From Parafilimonas sp. (GTDB lineage: Bacteria; Bacteroidota; Bacteroidia; Chitinophagales; Chitinophagaceae), in NCBI GenBank assembly GCA_025927795.1, contig JAICKT010000214.1:1-7628 (forward strand): a DNA stretch of 7,628 nucleotides, in the 5' to 3' direction. Below the pieces are notes generated by a model that worked only from the letters and a program-made list of their open reading frames with translations, was not told the DNA's origin and did no database searches. The translations under genes were made by a program, and so were the position numbers. Within the stretch, counting starts at the first letter, position 1; each line of letters begins with the position of its first letter. Positions 1 to 6,860 of this stretch are shown here, piece by piece.

Positions 1-56
1 AATGGAAAAATACCATCGGCAAAAAAATAAGAAGTAATTTCATGTGTAGGTTTTTA

Positions 57-149
57 TTAAATGATTTTTAAGAATTTTAAAAAATATTCTTTGAAATTTT
101 TCTTCCGATTGCTATCGGAACCTACGTGCGGATGATGATGTACTTCCAT
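57..149 (-). pseudogene. 30-codon relic of the array gene: N-terminal head only
   Basis: A start codon at 149-147 opens a frame reading MEVHHHPHVGSDSNRKK and then a degenerate membrane segment (FKEYFLKFLKII) before TAA at 59-57. The first 24 residues match the full-length paralogs except for His to Asn at residue 14. The anchor is then spoiled by Glu to Lys at 25, Met to Lys at 28 and an early stop, so no working transmembrane helix or ectodomain remains. It starts only 10 bp after the stop codon of the gene at 903-160, the usual spacing in this array, and so sits where the next gene should be. It keeps the internal inverted repeat at 103-120 with one change in the loop. Most likely it is a truncated copy. 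A translated 30-residue peptide cannot be excluded. Nothing recognisable is seen in positions 1-56. Confidence 0.72.
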
Positions 150-159
150 AATATTTACA

Positions 160-903
160 CTATTTAAGGTGGTATTCTTTTTGAATGAGTTGAATCAAAT
201 TCACGGCTTTATCTATGTATATTTTTTCATAATCCATATACACTAACAAAGTGCCTTTTTCATTCCTTATCCAGGAATACAATTCTTCCAGCAAGGGTTT
301 GTCGTATTGAGTAAACACTTCCGTATGGGGATAGAATTTATAAAGCGTGTCATCCTCCCATGTTGGAGGTTCAGGCATAATCATAATGTGAGCACCAAGG
401 TCTTCTACCTTTCGCCAGGAATCGTTGTAGTAACCCGCATTCAAATTTACCTGTTGTTCATACCAGAGTTGCAATTCACCTATAGAATCCACAATGGTTT
501 TGTTACGAAGAACACTAAAACCTCCGGCGTTCTTCAATTGCGATAAGGTATTATCATGCTGGAAAAAAATAAAAACCCAGGAATAGAAATAAACGAAATG
601 ATGATAGAAAGTATCCTGTGTATTGATGTCATGAAGTTTACTGACAGGAACTTTCAGCGCACTATCCATTTTCTTTATATCATAGGTCTGCCATAAAATT
701 TGCAGCCTCATTTCCGCTGTATCTTTTTTCAGATCCCGCACCAGGCTTTCCATATAATGATGCTCTTTATCATTATTTACTATCCTTTCTCTTATGCTTT
801 CTGCAATGAAACCCATTGTTACTGCAAGAAATATCATTAAGAACTCCAAAAAATATTCTTTGAAATTTTTCTTTTCTACTTTCGGATGATGATGTACTTC
901 CAT
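160..903 (-). CDS. Single-pass membrane protein of the array family, type A
   Basis: Function unknown. The protein has 247 residues: a His-rich basic tail (HHHPKVEKK, residues 4-12), one hydrophobic helix at about 17-34, then A-E-S-I-R-E. The positive-inside rule suggests that the tail is cytoplasmic and residues 40-247 lie outside the inner membrane. The ectodomain has DLKKD (57-61), the distinctive DTFYHHFVYFYSW (97-109), the family core H-D-N-T...QLKNAGG...DSI (116-141), a PEPP motif at 177-180 and the terminal LIQLIQKEYHLK. The YHHFVYFYSW block, PEPP and C-terminus recur at the same positions in the gene at 5670-4918, so these two form a close pair. It has the short head without the five-codon insertion. 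The start is fixed by alignment with all the paralogs; TAG ends it at 160-162. It follows 1702-947 by 43 bp and is the last full copy of the array. Confidence 0.92.
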   Translation of the reverse strand: MEVHHHPKVEKKNFKEYFLEFLMIFLAVTMGFIAESIRERIVNNDKEHHYMESLVRDLKKDTAEMRLQILWQTYDIKKMDSALKVPVSKLHDINTQDTFYHHFVYFYSWVFIFFQHDNTLSQLKNAGGFSVLRNKTIVDSIGELQLWYEQQVNLNAGYYNDSWRKVEDLGAHIMIMPEPPTWEDDTLYKFYPHTEVFTQYDKPLLEELYSWIRNEKGTLLVYMDYEKIYIDKAVNLIQLIQKEYHLK

Positions 904-946
904 TTCTTTTACTTTTTAATTAAATAATGAATGCTGATACAACTGT

Positions 947-1702
947 TCATTGTTTTTTTTGCAAATCGAACTCATCAGTTACATAATTCATCAATCTTTC
1001 TGCAGTTTCTTTTGTTTTGCTATAATTTCTAATAAATATCTTATCGTATGTTTCAATATCCTCCAGGCTTACACTCAACTGTGTCATATCGTTCTGGGTG
1101 AGATTTCTTACTTGCGCATCTATAACATGGTTATTAGAGCCGCTTATAGAAGAGGAGCGCATGTTAGCAGCAGTAAAATGCGCAATAATAAATGTTTGTA
1201 TATATTGCCTTTCATTTTGCTGCTGATAGTTTTCCATGTACCGCAACCTGGATAATTCAGATTCATAATCGGTGATGTAAGACATGATTTTTGAATTGGA
1301 TAATTGTTTAAGCTGTAATTCGTTTTTTATTTCCGTTATAGCTCCTGTTGAAGCCCGGAAAATGGTTACGTTATAGCAGTCAAGTATTAACTCCTGCATT
1401 TTTTTTAAATCTGCTTTCGCTATAGGTTGTTGTAAAAGATAAAACAAGCTATCTTCCTTTTGTGTAAAAATATTTTCGAGCGAAATATTTTTATTAAGCG
1501 CTGCTGTATCTTTTTTAAGATCATGTACCAGTTGTTCGCAAAGCAGTTGAACATGCTCCTTATCAGAAATGTTTTGCCGAATATTCTCCGCAAAAAATCC
1601 AAGTGTTACAGCCAGGAAAATCATTAAGAATTCCAAAAAATATTCTTTGAAATTTTTCTTCCGATGGCTATCGGACACGTGCGGGTGATGATGGACTTCC
1701 AT
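947..1702 (-). CDS. Single-pass membrane protein of the array family, divergent singleton
   Basis: Function unknown; 251 residues. The head HHHPHVSDSHRKK carries the inverted-repeat insertion with one codon (Gly) missing, which shortens the stem to 6 bp (1660-1675). The membrane helix is at about 21-38, followed by AENIRQ, where the usual Glu after Arg is Gln. DLKKD lies at 61-65. The central motif is the most eroded of the array: ASTGAITEIKN...LKQLSNSKIMSYITDYE (117-147) keeps the spacing but loses the QLKxxG and DSI residues. Two Cys (55 and 109) are in the predicted outer part. The rest is rich in Gln, Asn, Ser and Glu and probably helical. It ends LQKKQ with TGA, and an A8 run lies in the last codons. 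It begins 11 bp after the stop of the gene at 2463-1714, consistent with co-transcription. No other copy in the window shares its ectodomain closely. Confidence 0.9.
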   Translation of the reverse strand: MEVHHHPHVSDSHRKKNFKEYFLEFLMIFLAVTLGFFAENIRQNISDKEHVQLLCEQLVHDLKKDTAALNKNISLENIFTQKEDSLFYLLQQPIAKADLKKMQELILDCYNVTIFRASTGAITEIKNELQLKQLSNSKIMSYITDYESELSRLRYMENYQQQNERQYIQTFIIAHFTAANMRSSSISGSNNHVIDAQVRNLTQNDMTQLSVSLEDIETYDKIFIRNYSKTKETAERLMNYVTDEFDLQKKQ

Positions 1703-1713
1703 TGTTAAATTTA

Positions 1714-2463
1714 TTATTGATTTAGTTCTTTATTTACCATCCGCAGCAGCGATTCATTTACAGAATCTAACTCTTGTAAAGTAATTGGATTGCCGATTGC
1801 CTGAACAGCAAATATTTTAAAATAACCTATCAAATACCTTCTCTGTTCTTCGGCTAATGTAAAAGGTTCCATTTCCGGTTGATAGTGGAAATTATGCGCT
1901 CTCATTTTTTGGATGTTAAAAAAATCATGAACATCCACAAGCTTACTCATCTCTTCAAAATTGTTATCTTCTGTATTTACTATACGGTCATTATAATTAA
2001 GTAAATCAGTAACTAAATCATTGTACCTGGCAATGCTATCTTTTAATGATTCGTTATGCAGGTAGCGCATGCTGCCTGAGTTTACCATCTGCTGATAGGT
2101 GGAAGTATTTATTGTGATAATAACATTATTTTGACCGATTGCCAGTAAACGGCCCAACACAGGCAAGTCTTTATTTTCTTCTTTCTCGTATAATATTGTT
2201 ACAATGCTGTCGTAAACCGGTACAAGGCCGGTAAATTCTTCTTTATAATGTTTGAACTGGATTTGGTTTGCCAACAATTCGTTGCGGTAAGATTCAAGAT
2301 ATGCATGCGCTGTTTTAGTTTCAATAAAATGCTCTCTTATGCTTTCTGCAATAAAACCCATTGTTACCGCAAGAAAAATCATTAAGAACTCCAAAAAATA
2401 TTCTTTGAAATTTTTCTTCCGATGGCTATCGGAACCTACGTGTGGGTGATGATGTACTTCCAT
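1714..2463 (-). CDS. Single-pass membrane protein of the array family, divergent singleton
   Basis: Function unknown; 249 residues. It has the long head HHHPHVGSDSHRKK with the complete 7-bp inverted repeat (2417-2434), and a membrane helix at about 22-39 followed by AESIREH. The region after the membrane, YLESYRNELLANQIQF, replaces the D-L-x-x-D found in most copies. The core motif is recognisable as STYQQMVNSGSMRYL and then LKDSIARYNDL (121-150). The C-terminus, NESLLRMVNKELNQ, is a variant of the common L-I-x-x-[IL]-x-K-E-Y ending. No Cys is seen. TAA at 1714-1716 is followed 11 bp later by the next start codon. Upstream, a 53-bp gap separates it from 3239-2517. Its head is shared with genes of types B and C, while its ectodomain matches neither. 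Confidence 0.91.
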   Translation of the reverse strand: MEVHHHPHVGSDSHRKKNFKEYFLEFLMIFLAVTMGFIAESIREHFIETKTAHAYLESYRNELLANQIQFKHYKEEFTGLVPVYDSIVTILYEKEENKDLPVLGRLLAIGQNNVIITINTSTYQQMVNSGSMRYLHNESLKDSIARYNDLVTDLLNYNDRIVNTEDNNFEEMSKLVDVHDFFNIQKMRAHNFHYQPEMEPFTLAEEQRRYLIGYFKIFAVQAIGNPITLQELDSVNESLLRMVNKELNQ

Positions 2464-2516
2464 TAGTTATTTCTGATTTTGAGATTTTTTGTCAAAAGAC
2501 CATCAGATTCACTCAT

Positions 2517-3239
2517 TTATTCGAAGTGATATTTATTCCGTAAATATTGAATTATCCTGGTTTGATTATCCTTAAAGTCTTTTAAAAGCTGCCGCTGTGC
2601 ATTCGTAAAACCATTATACCTTACCAGGTCATTAAAATATTCATTTAGCAATGCCTTATCATGTGAAAACAAAAGCGCGCCTTTCAGTTCCGGCTTTAAT
2701 AATTGCATGGTGGCTTTTACATCAATAACAAGACTCATCATTTTCCTTACATCGTCCTGCGCCTGCTGGTAACCTGTGGATTGAAAATCCCGGATGTTAT
2801 TGAAGGCTTGCACATATCGTGAGATGGTATCGGCATCCTCCTTTTTTAATAAACGAAAGCCGCCGGCATTAGCCAGCTGCTGCAATGTGCGATCGGTAAT
2901 TTGAAAAGGCCTATTTGATATCGTACTTTTCACAATGCGAAATAAGCATGACGACGATTTCGGATTTTGGGAAATGGTGTCATAACACTTACTGATGTCG
3001 CTTAGTCCCGCAATTTTTTCATCATCGAATTGTATTATTTCCGAAACCTTTGCCGTATCAGTTTTCAAATCTTCATAAAACGATTGGATATACCCGCGTG
3101 CTTTTCCTACGTCGTTAATATTTTCTCTTAAACTCTCTGCAAAAAAGCCAAGCGTTACGGCGAGAAAAATCATTACGAATTCCAGCAAATATTCTTTGAA
3201 ATTTTTCTTCTCTACTTTAGGATGATGATGCACGTCCAT
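2517..3239 (-). CDS. Single-pass membrane protein of the array family, type C
   Basis: Function unknown; 240 residues. It starts MDVHHHPKVEKK, the only copy with Asp at position 2, and lacks the inverted-repeat insertion. The membrane helix is at about 17-34 (YLLEFVMIFLAVTLGFF). Ectodomain features are YEDLKTD (55-61), two Cys at 85 and 98 in K-C-Y-D-T-I-S...S-S-C-L, and the core TDRTLQQLANAGGFRLLKKEDADTIS (115-140). It ends YLRNKYHFE. The gene at 7598-6861 has the same Cys pair with the same spacing, and the two align without a gap from the membrane helix through the core motif once the five-codon head insertion is removed. If the domain is periplasmic, the Cys pair could form a disulfide bond; this is inference. 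Its TAA lies inside a short stretch (2508-2534) that resembles the end of the broken gene at 5680. It begins 7 bp after the stop of 4011-3247. Confidence 0.92.
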   Translation of the reverse strand: MDVHHHPKVEKKNFKEYLLEFVMIFLAVTLGFFAESLRENINDVGKARGYIQSFYEDLKTDTAKVSEIIQFDDEKIAGLSDISKCYDTISQNPKSSSCLFRIVKSTISNRPFQITDRTLQQLANAGGFRLLKKEDADTISRYVQAFNNIRDFQSTGYQQAQDDVRKMMSLVIDVKATMQLLKPELKGALLFSHDKALLNEYFNDLVRYNGFTNAQRQLLKDFKDNQTRIIQYLRNKYHFE

Positions 3240-3246
3240 GTTTAAT

Positions 3247-4011
3247 TTAATTGAGGTTGTATTCTTTATTTAACAGTTTTATTAACCGGTTGCATCGTTC
3301 TATTTCTAAAGCGGTAGTTCCATTGTTTTCTCTTATAACTATTTCAAAGTAATGATACCGTACAATTACTATATTAATCAATGCTGCATCATCAGTCATT
3401 AAAGGAGGATTGCCATCCGGTTCAATAAATTTTAAGGTATTGTGTTCGGCGTTTCCAAACCCGAATGACAACATTTTTTTAAAAACATTTCCGTTAAATA
3501 ATGTTCCGTTTGAATTGATTACTTCATCTACCCTTTGCGTTTCAAGATTATTTCCAAAGTCAAACCATTTTAAAGATTGATAGTAAGCCGTAATGCTATC
3601 AAGAACAGATTTACTTTTTATCAATTGAAATGAACCTGTGGTTTTCATTTGTTCAAAGGTCCTGGTATCAGGTTTTATCCAGTCCGCTACGGCAGTAATA
3701 TTTCTTGCAAGAAAATAGATGTGTCCGGTATTGGAACTTTTATTGCCCAGCATGTCAATTAGCGTGTCCGTCATACGCACGCTATATTCATTTGCAGCCA
3801 GGATAGAGCTAAACATTGCGCTGTCTGATTTCAGGTCAGCAACCATTGACAATATGTTATCAGCAGTTTCATTTCTATTGTGTATCCGTTCACGAAGGTT
3901 CTCCGCAATAAATCCAAGCGTTACAGCCAGAAATATCATTAAGAATTCCAAAAAATATTCTTTAAAATTTTTCTTTTTATGATGAAGGTCTGGATGATGA
4001 TGTACTTCCAT
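3247..4011 (-). CDS. Single-pass membrane protein of the array family, type B
   Basis: Function unknown; 254 residues. The head is unique in the array: HHHPDLHHKKK, with five His in the first eleven residues and neither VEKK nor GSDSH. The membrane helix is at about 19-36, followed by AENLRER. Ectodomain: DLKSD (59-63), NEYS (73-76), YFLARNITA (99-107), the core DTRTFEQMKTTGSFQLI...LDSITAYYQ (115-145), and the ending RLIKLLNKEYNLN. The broken gene at 6486-5821 shares NEYS, Y-[FL]-L-A-R-x-[IV]-T-A and the same segment order, which makes them the type B pair although their heads differ. This intact copy shows that the broken copy has lost its reading frame at a position equivalent to RYHYF near residue 218. 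TAA at 3247-3249; 10 bp separate its start from the stop of 4792-4022. Confidence 0.92.
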   Translation of the reverse strand: MEVHHHPDLHHKKKNFKEYFLEFLMIFLAVTLGFIAENLRERIHNRNETADNILSMVADLKSDSAMFSSILAANEYSVRMTDTLIDMLGNKSSNTGHIYFLARNITAVADWIKPDTRTFEQMKTTGSFQLIKSKSVLDSITAYYQSLKWFDFGNNLETQRVDEVINSNGTLFNGNVFKKMLSFGFGNAEHNTLKFIEPDGNPPLMTDDAALINIVIVRYHYFEIVIRENNGTTALEIERCNRLIKLLNKEYNLN

Positions 4012-4021
4012 GATTTATTAT

Positions 4022-4792
4022 TTATTCTAAATGATATTCTTTATTCAATAGGCCAATCAATTTTTTGCCATCTGCCAATTGTTTTGTTTCATTGGCTAAA
4101 TGGCTATCCAGTATCATCATAAGAGACTTTACCTTATTCATGTATTCTTTTAAAACCATACTATCCGAATTGATTAATTTCTGTGGCAGTGAATCATTCA
4201 AAAAAATATCAGCACCTCCCCGAAAACCGAATCTTTTGATCATCGAATAATCAAATATTTTTTGCGACATATTATTGAGGTCGATCATCCAGTTCTCAAC
4301 GTCAACAGCCTCATGTTGAATAACTCCGTCAAAATAATTGTAATAAAAAGTAATGCTGTCTTTACATGCTTTATTTTCAATCAGGTTAAAGGCTCCGGTA
4401 TTTTTTATTTGTGAAATGGTTCTTTCATTTTCATGAAAAAGAATTAAACCGAAACTGTACATGAAATTGAGATAGTAAAGCCGGTGTATATCGTAGGTGT
4501 TTTTATTGGCTGCAAGGTTCAATAAAATACAAAGGCTGTCAAGTTTGTCAAGCTGTAATTGTGCCTCGGGAATTAAGTGGCTTAAAGATGAAGTATCTGT
4601 TAACAGGTCTTCTTTTACAGAAATGATATACTCCTTTTCTTTCTTGACGTTTACCAAATGCTCCCGAAGGCTCTCTGCAAAAAAACCCATTGTTACCGCC
4701 AGAAATATCATCATGAATTCCAAAAAATATTCTTTGAAATTTTTCTTCCGATGGCTATCGGAACCTACGTGCGGATGATGATGTACTTCCAT
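4022..4792 (-). CDS. Single-pass membrane protein of the array family, distant type A relative
   Basis: Function unknown; 256 residues, the longest intact copy. It has the long head HHHPHVGSDSHRKK with the complete inverted repeat (4746-4763), a membrane helix at about 22-39 and then AESLREHLVN, the same post-membrane stretch as the gene at 5670-4918. In the ectodomain, EDLLTD (61-66), RLYYLNFMYSFGLILFHENERT (104-125) and QIKNTGAFNLI...KDSITFYYNYF follow the type A order of an aromatic block, then H-x-N, then the core, but with low identity. Cys is at 88 and 143. It ends LIGLLNKEYHLE with TAA. The 125 bp upstream of its start (4793-4917) is the second widest gap in the array. I see no clear Bacteroidota promoter there (TTG, then TAnnTTTG), so whether the gene has its own promoter is open. 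Confidence 0.92.
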   Translation of the reverse strand: MEVHHHPHVGSDSHRKKNFKEYFLEFMMIFLAVTMGFFAESLREHLVNVKKEKEYIISVKEDLLTDTSSLSHLIPEAQLQLDKLDSLCILLNLAANKNTYDIHRLYYLNFMYSFGLILFHENERTISQIKNTGAFNLIENKACKDSITFYYNYFDGVIQHEAVDVENWMIDLNNMSQKIFDYSMIKRFGFRGGADIFLNDSLPQKLINSDSMVLKEYMNKVKSLMMILDSHLANETKQLADGKKLIGLLNKEYHLE

Positions 4793-4864
4793 TTTTAATT
4801 TTGAGTTTTAAGTTTTCAATCTTCGGGTTTTAGTTCAATAGGTGTTCTTTTTACATCCTTTGAC

Positions 4865-4880
4865 ATTCACTTATTTATTC
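4865..4880 (-). repeat. Short echo of a gene 3' end in the 4793-4917 gap
   Basis: The 16 bases here match 2507-2522, the sequence around the stop codon of the gene at 3239-2517, with one mismatch. No reading frame of the family ends here. The gap is unusually long for the array, so this may be the last trace of a lost gene's 3' end. In sequence this AT-rich a chance match is possible. Confidence 0.3.
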
Positions 4881-4917
4881 TGGCTTTCAGTGTTCGGTCC
4901 TCAATTGTATTGCTTCT

Positions 4918-5670
4918 TCAATCATCTCTTAAATTATATTCTTTCTGTATCAACTTTATGAGCCGTGCTGCCCGATCCCGGTATTGAGCTTCGTCATACG
5001 TATTAACTTCTATATCGCTTTGTTCCATGCGGATAAAAGAATACAACTGTTGCAATAAAGGGCGGTCATAGCGTGTGAACAGCTCTTTATGAAGAGGATA
5101 GGTTGTATAAACCGGGTCCTCATCATTGTTGGGAGGTTCGGGCAAAATAATCATCTGCATGGCAAATTCATCCAGTTTTTGCCACCTGCCCATGTATATA
5201 TCTCTATTACCTTTAAATGGTCCTTCCCAAAATATATAAAGCTCGTTGATAGAATCAATAATCATTTTCTTTTGAATGACATTAAAGCCGGCGGCATTTT
5301 TTAGCTGTGTGATCGTATTATCGTGGGGGGTAAACCCATCTATCCAGGAATAGAAATAGACGAAATGATGATAAAATGTATCCTGCACATTGATATCCGT
5401 GAGGCTTTCGACTGGTATTTTCAAAGCACTGTCCATTTTTTTGAAAATCAATGATTGAACAGCTATTACGTGGGTGGCTTCCGCAGTATCTCTTTTGAGA
5501 TCCTCTATCATGCTTTCCATATAGTTTCTTTCCTTTTCATGGTTTACCAAATGTTCCCGCAGGCTCTCTGCAAAAAAGCCAAGCGTTACTGCGAGAAAGA
5601 TCATTAAGAATTCCAAAAAATATTCTTTGAATTCTTTCTTTTCTACCTTGGGATGGTGATGTACTTCCAT
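4918..5670 (-). CDS. Single-pass membrane protein of the array family, type A
   Basis: Function unknown; 250 residues. It has the short head HHHPKVEKKEFKEY (Glu where the others have Asn at residue 13), a membrane helix at about 17-34 and then AESLREHLVN. The ectodomain matches the gene at 903-160 closely and without gaps over long stretches: KKMDSALK (77-84), DTFYHHFVYFYSW (97-109), HDNT..QLKNA.GF (116-129), DSI.EL (139-144), PEPP (177-180) and RLIKLIQKEYNL near the end. The most obvious difference is the segment just after the aromatic block (IDGFTP here, VFIFFQ in the partner). No Cys is seen. It ends RDD with TGA at 4918-4920. The stop of the extended frame of the broken gene lies 9 bp upstream of this start, so the original spacing was operon-like. 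Confidence 0.93.
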   Translation of the reverse strand: MEVHHHPKVEKKEFKEYFLEFLMIFLAVTLGFFAESLREHLVNHEKERNYMESMIEDLKRDTAEATHVIAVQSLIFKKMDSALKIPVESLTDINVQDTFYHHFVYFYSWIDGFTPHDNTITQLKNAAGFNVIQKKMIIDSINELYIFWEGPFKGNRDIYMGRWQKLDEFAMQMIILPEPPNNDEDPVYTTYPLHKELFTRYDRPLLQQLYSFIRMEQSDIEVNTYDEAQYRDRAARLIKLIQKEYNLRDD

Positions 5671-5679
5671 TTTCTCAGT

Positions 5680-5820
5680 TTATGGTTTGTAGTTTCCTGT
5701 TTGCGGCTGTTCACTCATTTCGTAGTGATATTCTTTTTTAATTAAAGTAATAAGCCGTAATGCAAGTGCTTTTTGTCGTTCTGCTAAAATGCAATCAAAT
5801 CTTTCGCTGGCAGCCAGATA
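5680..5820 (-). pseudogene. Orphaned 3' end of the broken type B gene, same frame past TAG
   Basis: After the TAG at 5823-5821 the same frame stays open for 46 codons to TAA at 5682-5680. It reads YLAASERFD at the position matching the type B partner's YFEIVIREN, then LRLITLIKKEYHYE, the normal family ending. So the frame is homologous coding sequence, not spacer. The usual stop after KEYHYE is also missing. Compared with the end of the gene at 2517, three bases including the stop are absent, and the frame runs on for 12 more codons (MSEQPQ...KP). The fragment has no start codon of its own in a plausible place. The sequence shows two separate lesions, both compatible with loss of constraint. 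Confidence 0.8.
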
Positions 5821-6486
5821 CTAATAATTCAATGCTACTCTGTTTACAGTTTTATAGTCAGTTGAAAGCAATGCAGGATGACCTGAAGGCAGTTCAATTG
5901 TTGTGTACGACTTATTAATGTTTTCAAATCCAACTTTCATTTGAGAAAAAATATTATTGTCAAACAAAAGATAATTGTCTTTGTGAACGTCGTCGAGCGT
6001 AAGCTTAACGAGATTATCCTGCGCAGATAAAAACTGAAAGGTTACGTAATATAAGCTCAAACTATCAAGCAAATCTCTCGGATGTATAAGCTTCAGCAGA
6101 CCTGAAGCCTTCATCTGGTCAAAGGTTTTTGAATTGGCATAGTAATTACCAACATTCGCTGTAACAGCTCTTGCGAGCAAATAAATCTGTGGCGTATTAG
6201 AGATATTATTATCAAGCAAACGCAGCAGAGAATCTGCTGAAGTATAACTATACTCATTAGTATTGAGAACAGCATTAAAATGCGCAACATCGGAATTAAG
6301 GTCTGATAAAACAGATTTAATATCTTGAGTAATTTCATTATTGTCTTTAATATGCTCTCTTAAATTCTCTGCAAAAAATCCCAACGTTACCGCAAGAAAT
6401 ATCATGATGAATTCCAAAAAATATTCTTTGAAATTTTTCTTCCGATGGCTATCGGAACCTACGTGAGGGTGATGATGTACTTCCAT
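5821..6486 (-). CDS. Type B array gene truncated by an in-frame TAG; probable pseudogene
   Basis: Function unknown. The open frame gives 221 residues, about 30 fewer than its relatives. It has the long head HHHPHVGSDSHRKK with the complete inverted repeat (6440-6457), a membrane helix at about 22-39, SDLNSD (61-66), NEYS (77-80), IYLLARAVTA (101-110), the core KTFDQMKASGLLKLI...LDSLSLYY (120-147) and L-P-S-G-H-P near the end. It stops at TAG where the type B partner (4011-3247) reads RYHYF. The C-terminal helix with the K-E-Y ending is therefore lost unless the TAG is read through. A single C-to-T change from CAG would create this TAG, but the partner has CAT, so the ancestral codon is uncertain. 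The first 41 codons plus 27 upstream bases are nearly identical to those of the gene at 7598. Confidence 0.85.
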   Translation of the reverse strand: MEVHHHPHVGSDSHRKKNFKEYFLEFIMIFLAVTLGFFAENLREHIKDNNEITQDIKSVLSDLNSDVAHFNAVLNTNEYSYTSADSLLRLLDNNISNTPQIYLLARAVTANVGNYYANSKTFDQMKASGLLKLIHPRDLLDSLSLYYVTFQFLSAQDNLVKLTLDDVHKDNYLLFDNNIFSQMKVGFENINKSYTTIELPSGHPALLSTDYKTVNRVALNY

Positions 6487-6513
6487 CTTTGCAGTCGTTT
6501 AGTTTAAAGTAGA
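6364..6513. repeat. 150-bp direct repeat, copy 1 (upstream 27 bp plus codons 1-41)
   Basis: This block matches 7476-7625 base for base at an offset of 1112 bp, with three mismatches that I can find (6375, one in the CCAACG/CCAGCG stretch, and one near the start codon in GTGAGGG/GTGTGGG). It spans 27 bp before the start codon and the first 41 codons. Beyond residue 41 the two genes belong to different ectodomain types and diverge at once. The identity in untranslated sequence cannot be explained by protein constraint alone and argues for recent duplication or gene conversion of the 5' module. Confidence 0.9.
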
Positions 6514-6697
6514 GATTGAAAACTTACTTTATGCTCATTTGTTTTTTAAATAAGAAAATAACGCGAGATCTATGCAATCATATTGGCACGGGCTATAGAA
6601 AAGAAGGATTAACTGTACTTAAAGATTCTCTTAATTGAAAATTAAATCTAATGCATTTTTGTGAACAGGAATAATATAATAGTAAAATTAGACTTTC

Positions 6698-6835
6698 ATG
6701 ACAAAAGAAATGTACATCCCGTCGTGTAGCCTGACGGCAACGACGTCTGTTATTTTATGGCGGTCCTTAGATTTACAACGCGAAACCGAAAGTTGCTGCT
6801 CAGCCGATTCTTACTTTAGAAACTGTAATACTTAG
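6698..6835 (+). CDS. Doubtful 45-codon ORF, rich in Ser, Thr and Cys
   Basis: This is the only plus-strand frame of any length in the gap. It starts MTKEMYIPSCSLTATTSV and ends SYFRNCNT before TAG, with four Cys and many Ser and Thr. No ribosome binding site or promoter is evident. It does not resemble a precursor peptide family that I can name, and no modification enzyme is nearby. The opposite strand is also open across 6691-6810 in one frame (no start; it ends DGMYISFVMKV, then TAA) and could equally be the tail of a decayed gene. Treat both as unproven. Confidence 0.15.
   Translation: MTKEMYIPSCSLTATTSVILWRSLDLQRETESCCSADSYFRNCNT
6720..6745. other. Imperfect hairpin in the G+C-rich patch
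   Basis: CGTCGT (6720-6725) pairs with ACGACG (6740-6745), and inside it GCC (6729-6731) pairs with GGC (6736-6738) around a TGAC loop. No clean T-run follows on either strand, so it is not a convincing terminator. It may be a folded RNA element or chance. Confidence 0.3.
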
Positions 6836-6845
6836 GACAGCTTTG

Positions 6846-6857
6846 ATGTACTTCCGT
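6846..6857 (-). pseudogene. Relic of an array start codon (ATG changed to ACG)
   Basis: Read on the minus strand, the sequence is ACG GAA GTA CAT, the conserved M-E-V-H start with ATG changed to ACG. It begins 3 bp after the stop of the gene at 7598-6861, where the next copy would start. The rest of the head is gone and the frame stops within 13 codons. The match is short, so the call rests largely on position. Confidence 0.4.
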
Positions 6858-6860
6858 TGA

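Larger units (their letters stand above)
6487..6860. other. 374-bp gap in the array: no full gene, traces of decay
   Basis: This is the only long stretch without a full gene. Its left edge is the duplicated 27-bp leader. Positions 6514-6697 are very AT-rich and show nothing I recognise. Positions 6700-6810 are about 47% G+C, clearly above both flanks, and contain a hairpin and two short open frames. The right edge (6846-6857) carries an apparent relic of an array start codon. In the direction of the array I find only imperfect matches to the Bacteroidota promoter, such as TTG, 23 bp, TACATTTC across about 6743-6709, which I would not rely on. The gap probably held another array gene that was deleted or replaced. 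Confidence 0.5.

Noticed and set aside
103..120. The inverted repeats as transcription terminators
   Set aside because: They lie inside coding sequence near start codons, have a short stem and are not followed by a T-run in the transcript.
951..960. A8/T8 run as a phase-variation switch
   Set aside because: It lies in the last codons of the gene at 1702-947, so slippage would barely alter the product.
950..1255. Plus-strand open frame of 101 codons, and similar ones at 307-546, 3719-3982, 4065-4250, 5089-5304 and 7221-7412
   Set aside because: Each lies fully antisense to a well-supported family gene, has no homology I recognise and no upstream signals.
4497..4778. Plus-strand frames here and at 7384-7584 that share the same C-terminal 20 or so residues
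   Set aside because: The shared ending is only the antisense reading of the conserved head module, including the inverted repeat; it is not a protein family.
5821..5823. Programmed readthrough or recoding at the TAG
   Set aside because: There is no supporting signal, the normal downstream stop is also lost, and simple decay explains both.
6484..6492. CATCTTTG as a plus-strand promoter -7 element (TAnnTTTG-like), repeated at 7596-7603
   Set aside because: It overlaps the array start codon, the first base deviates and no TTG lies at a suitable distance upstream.
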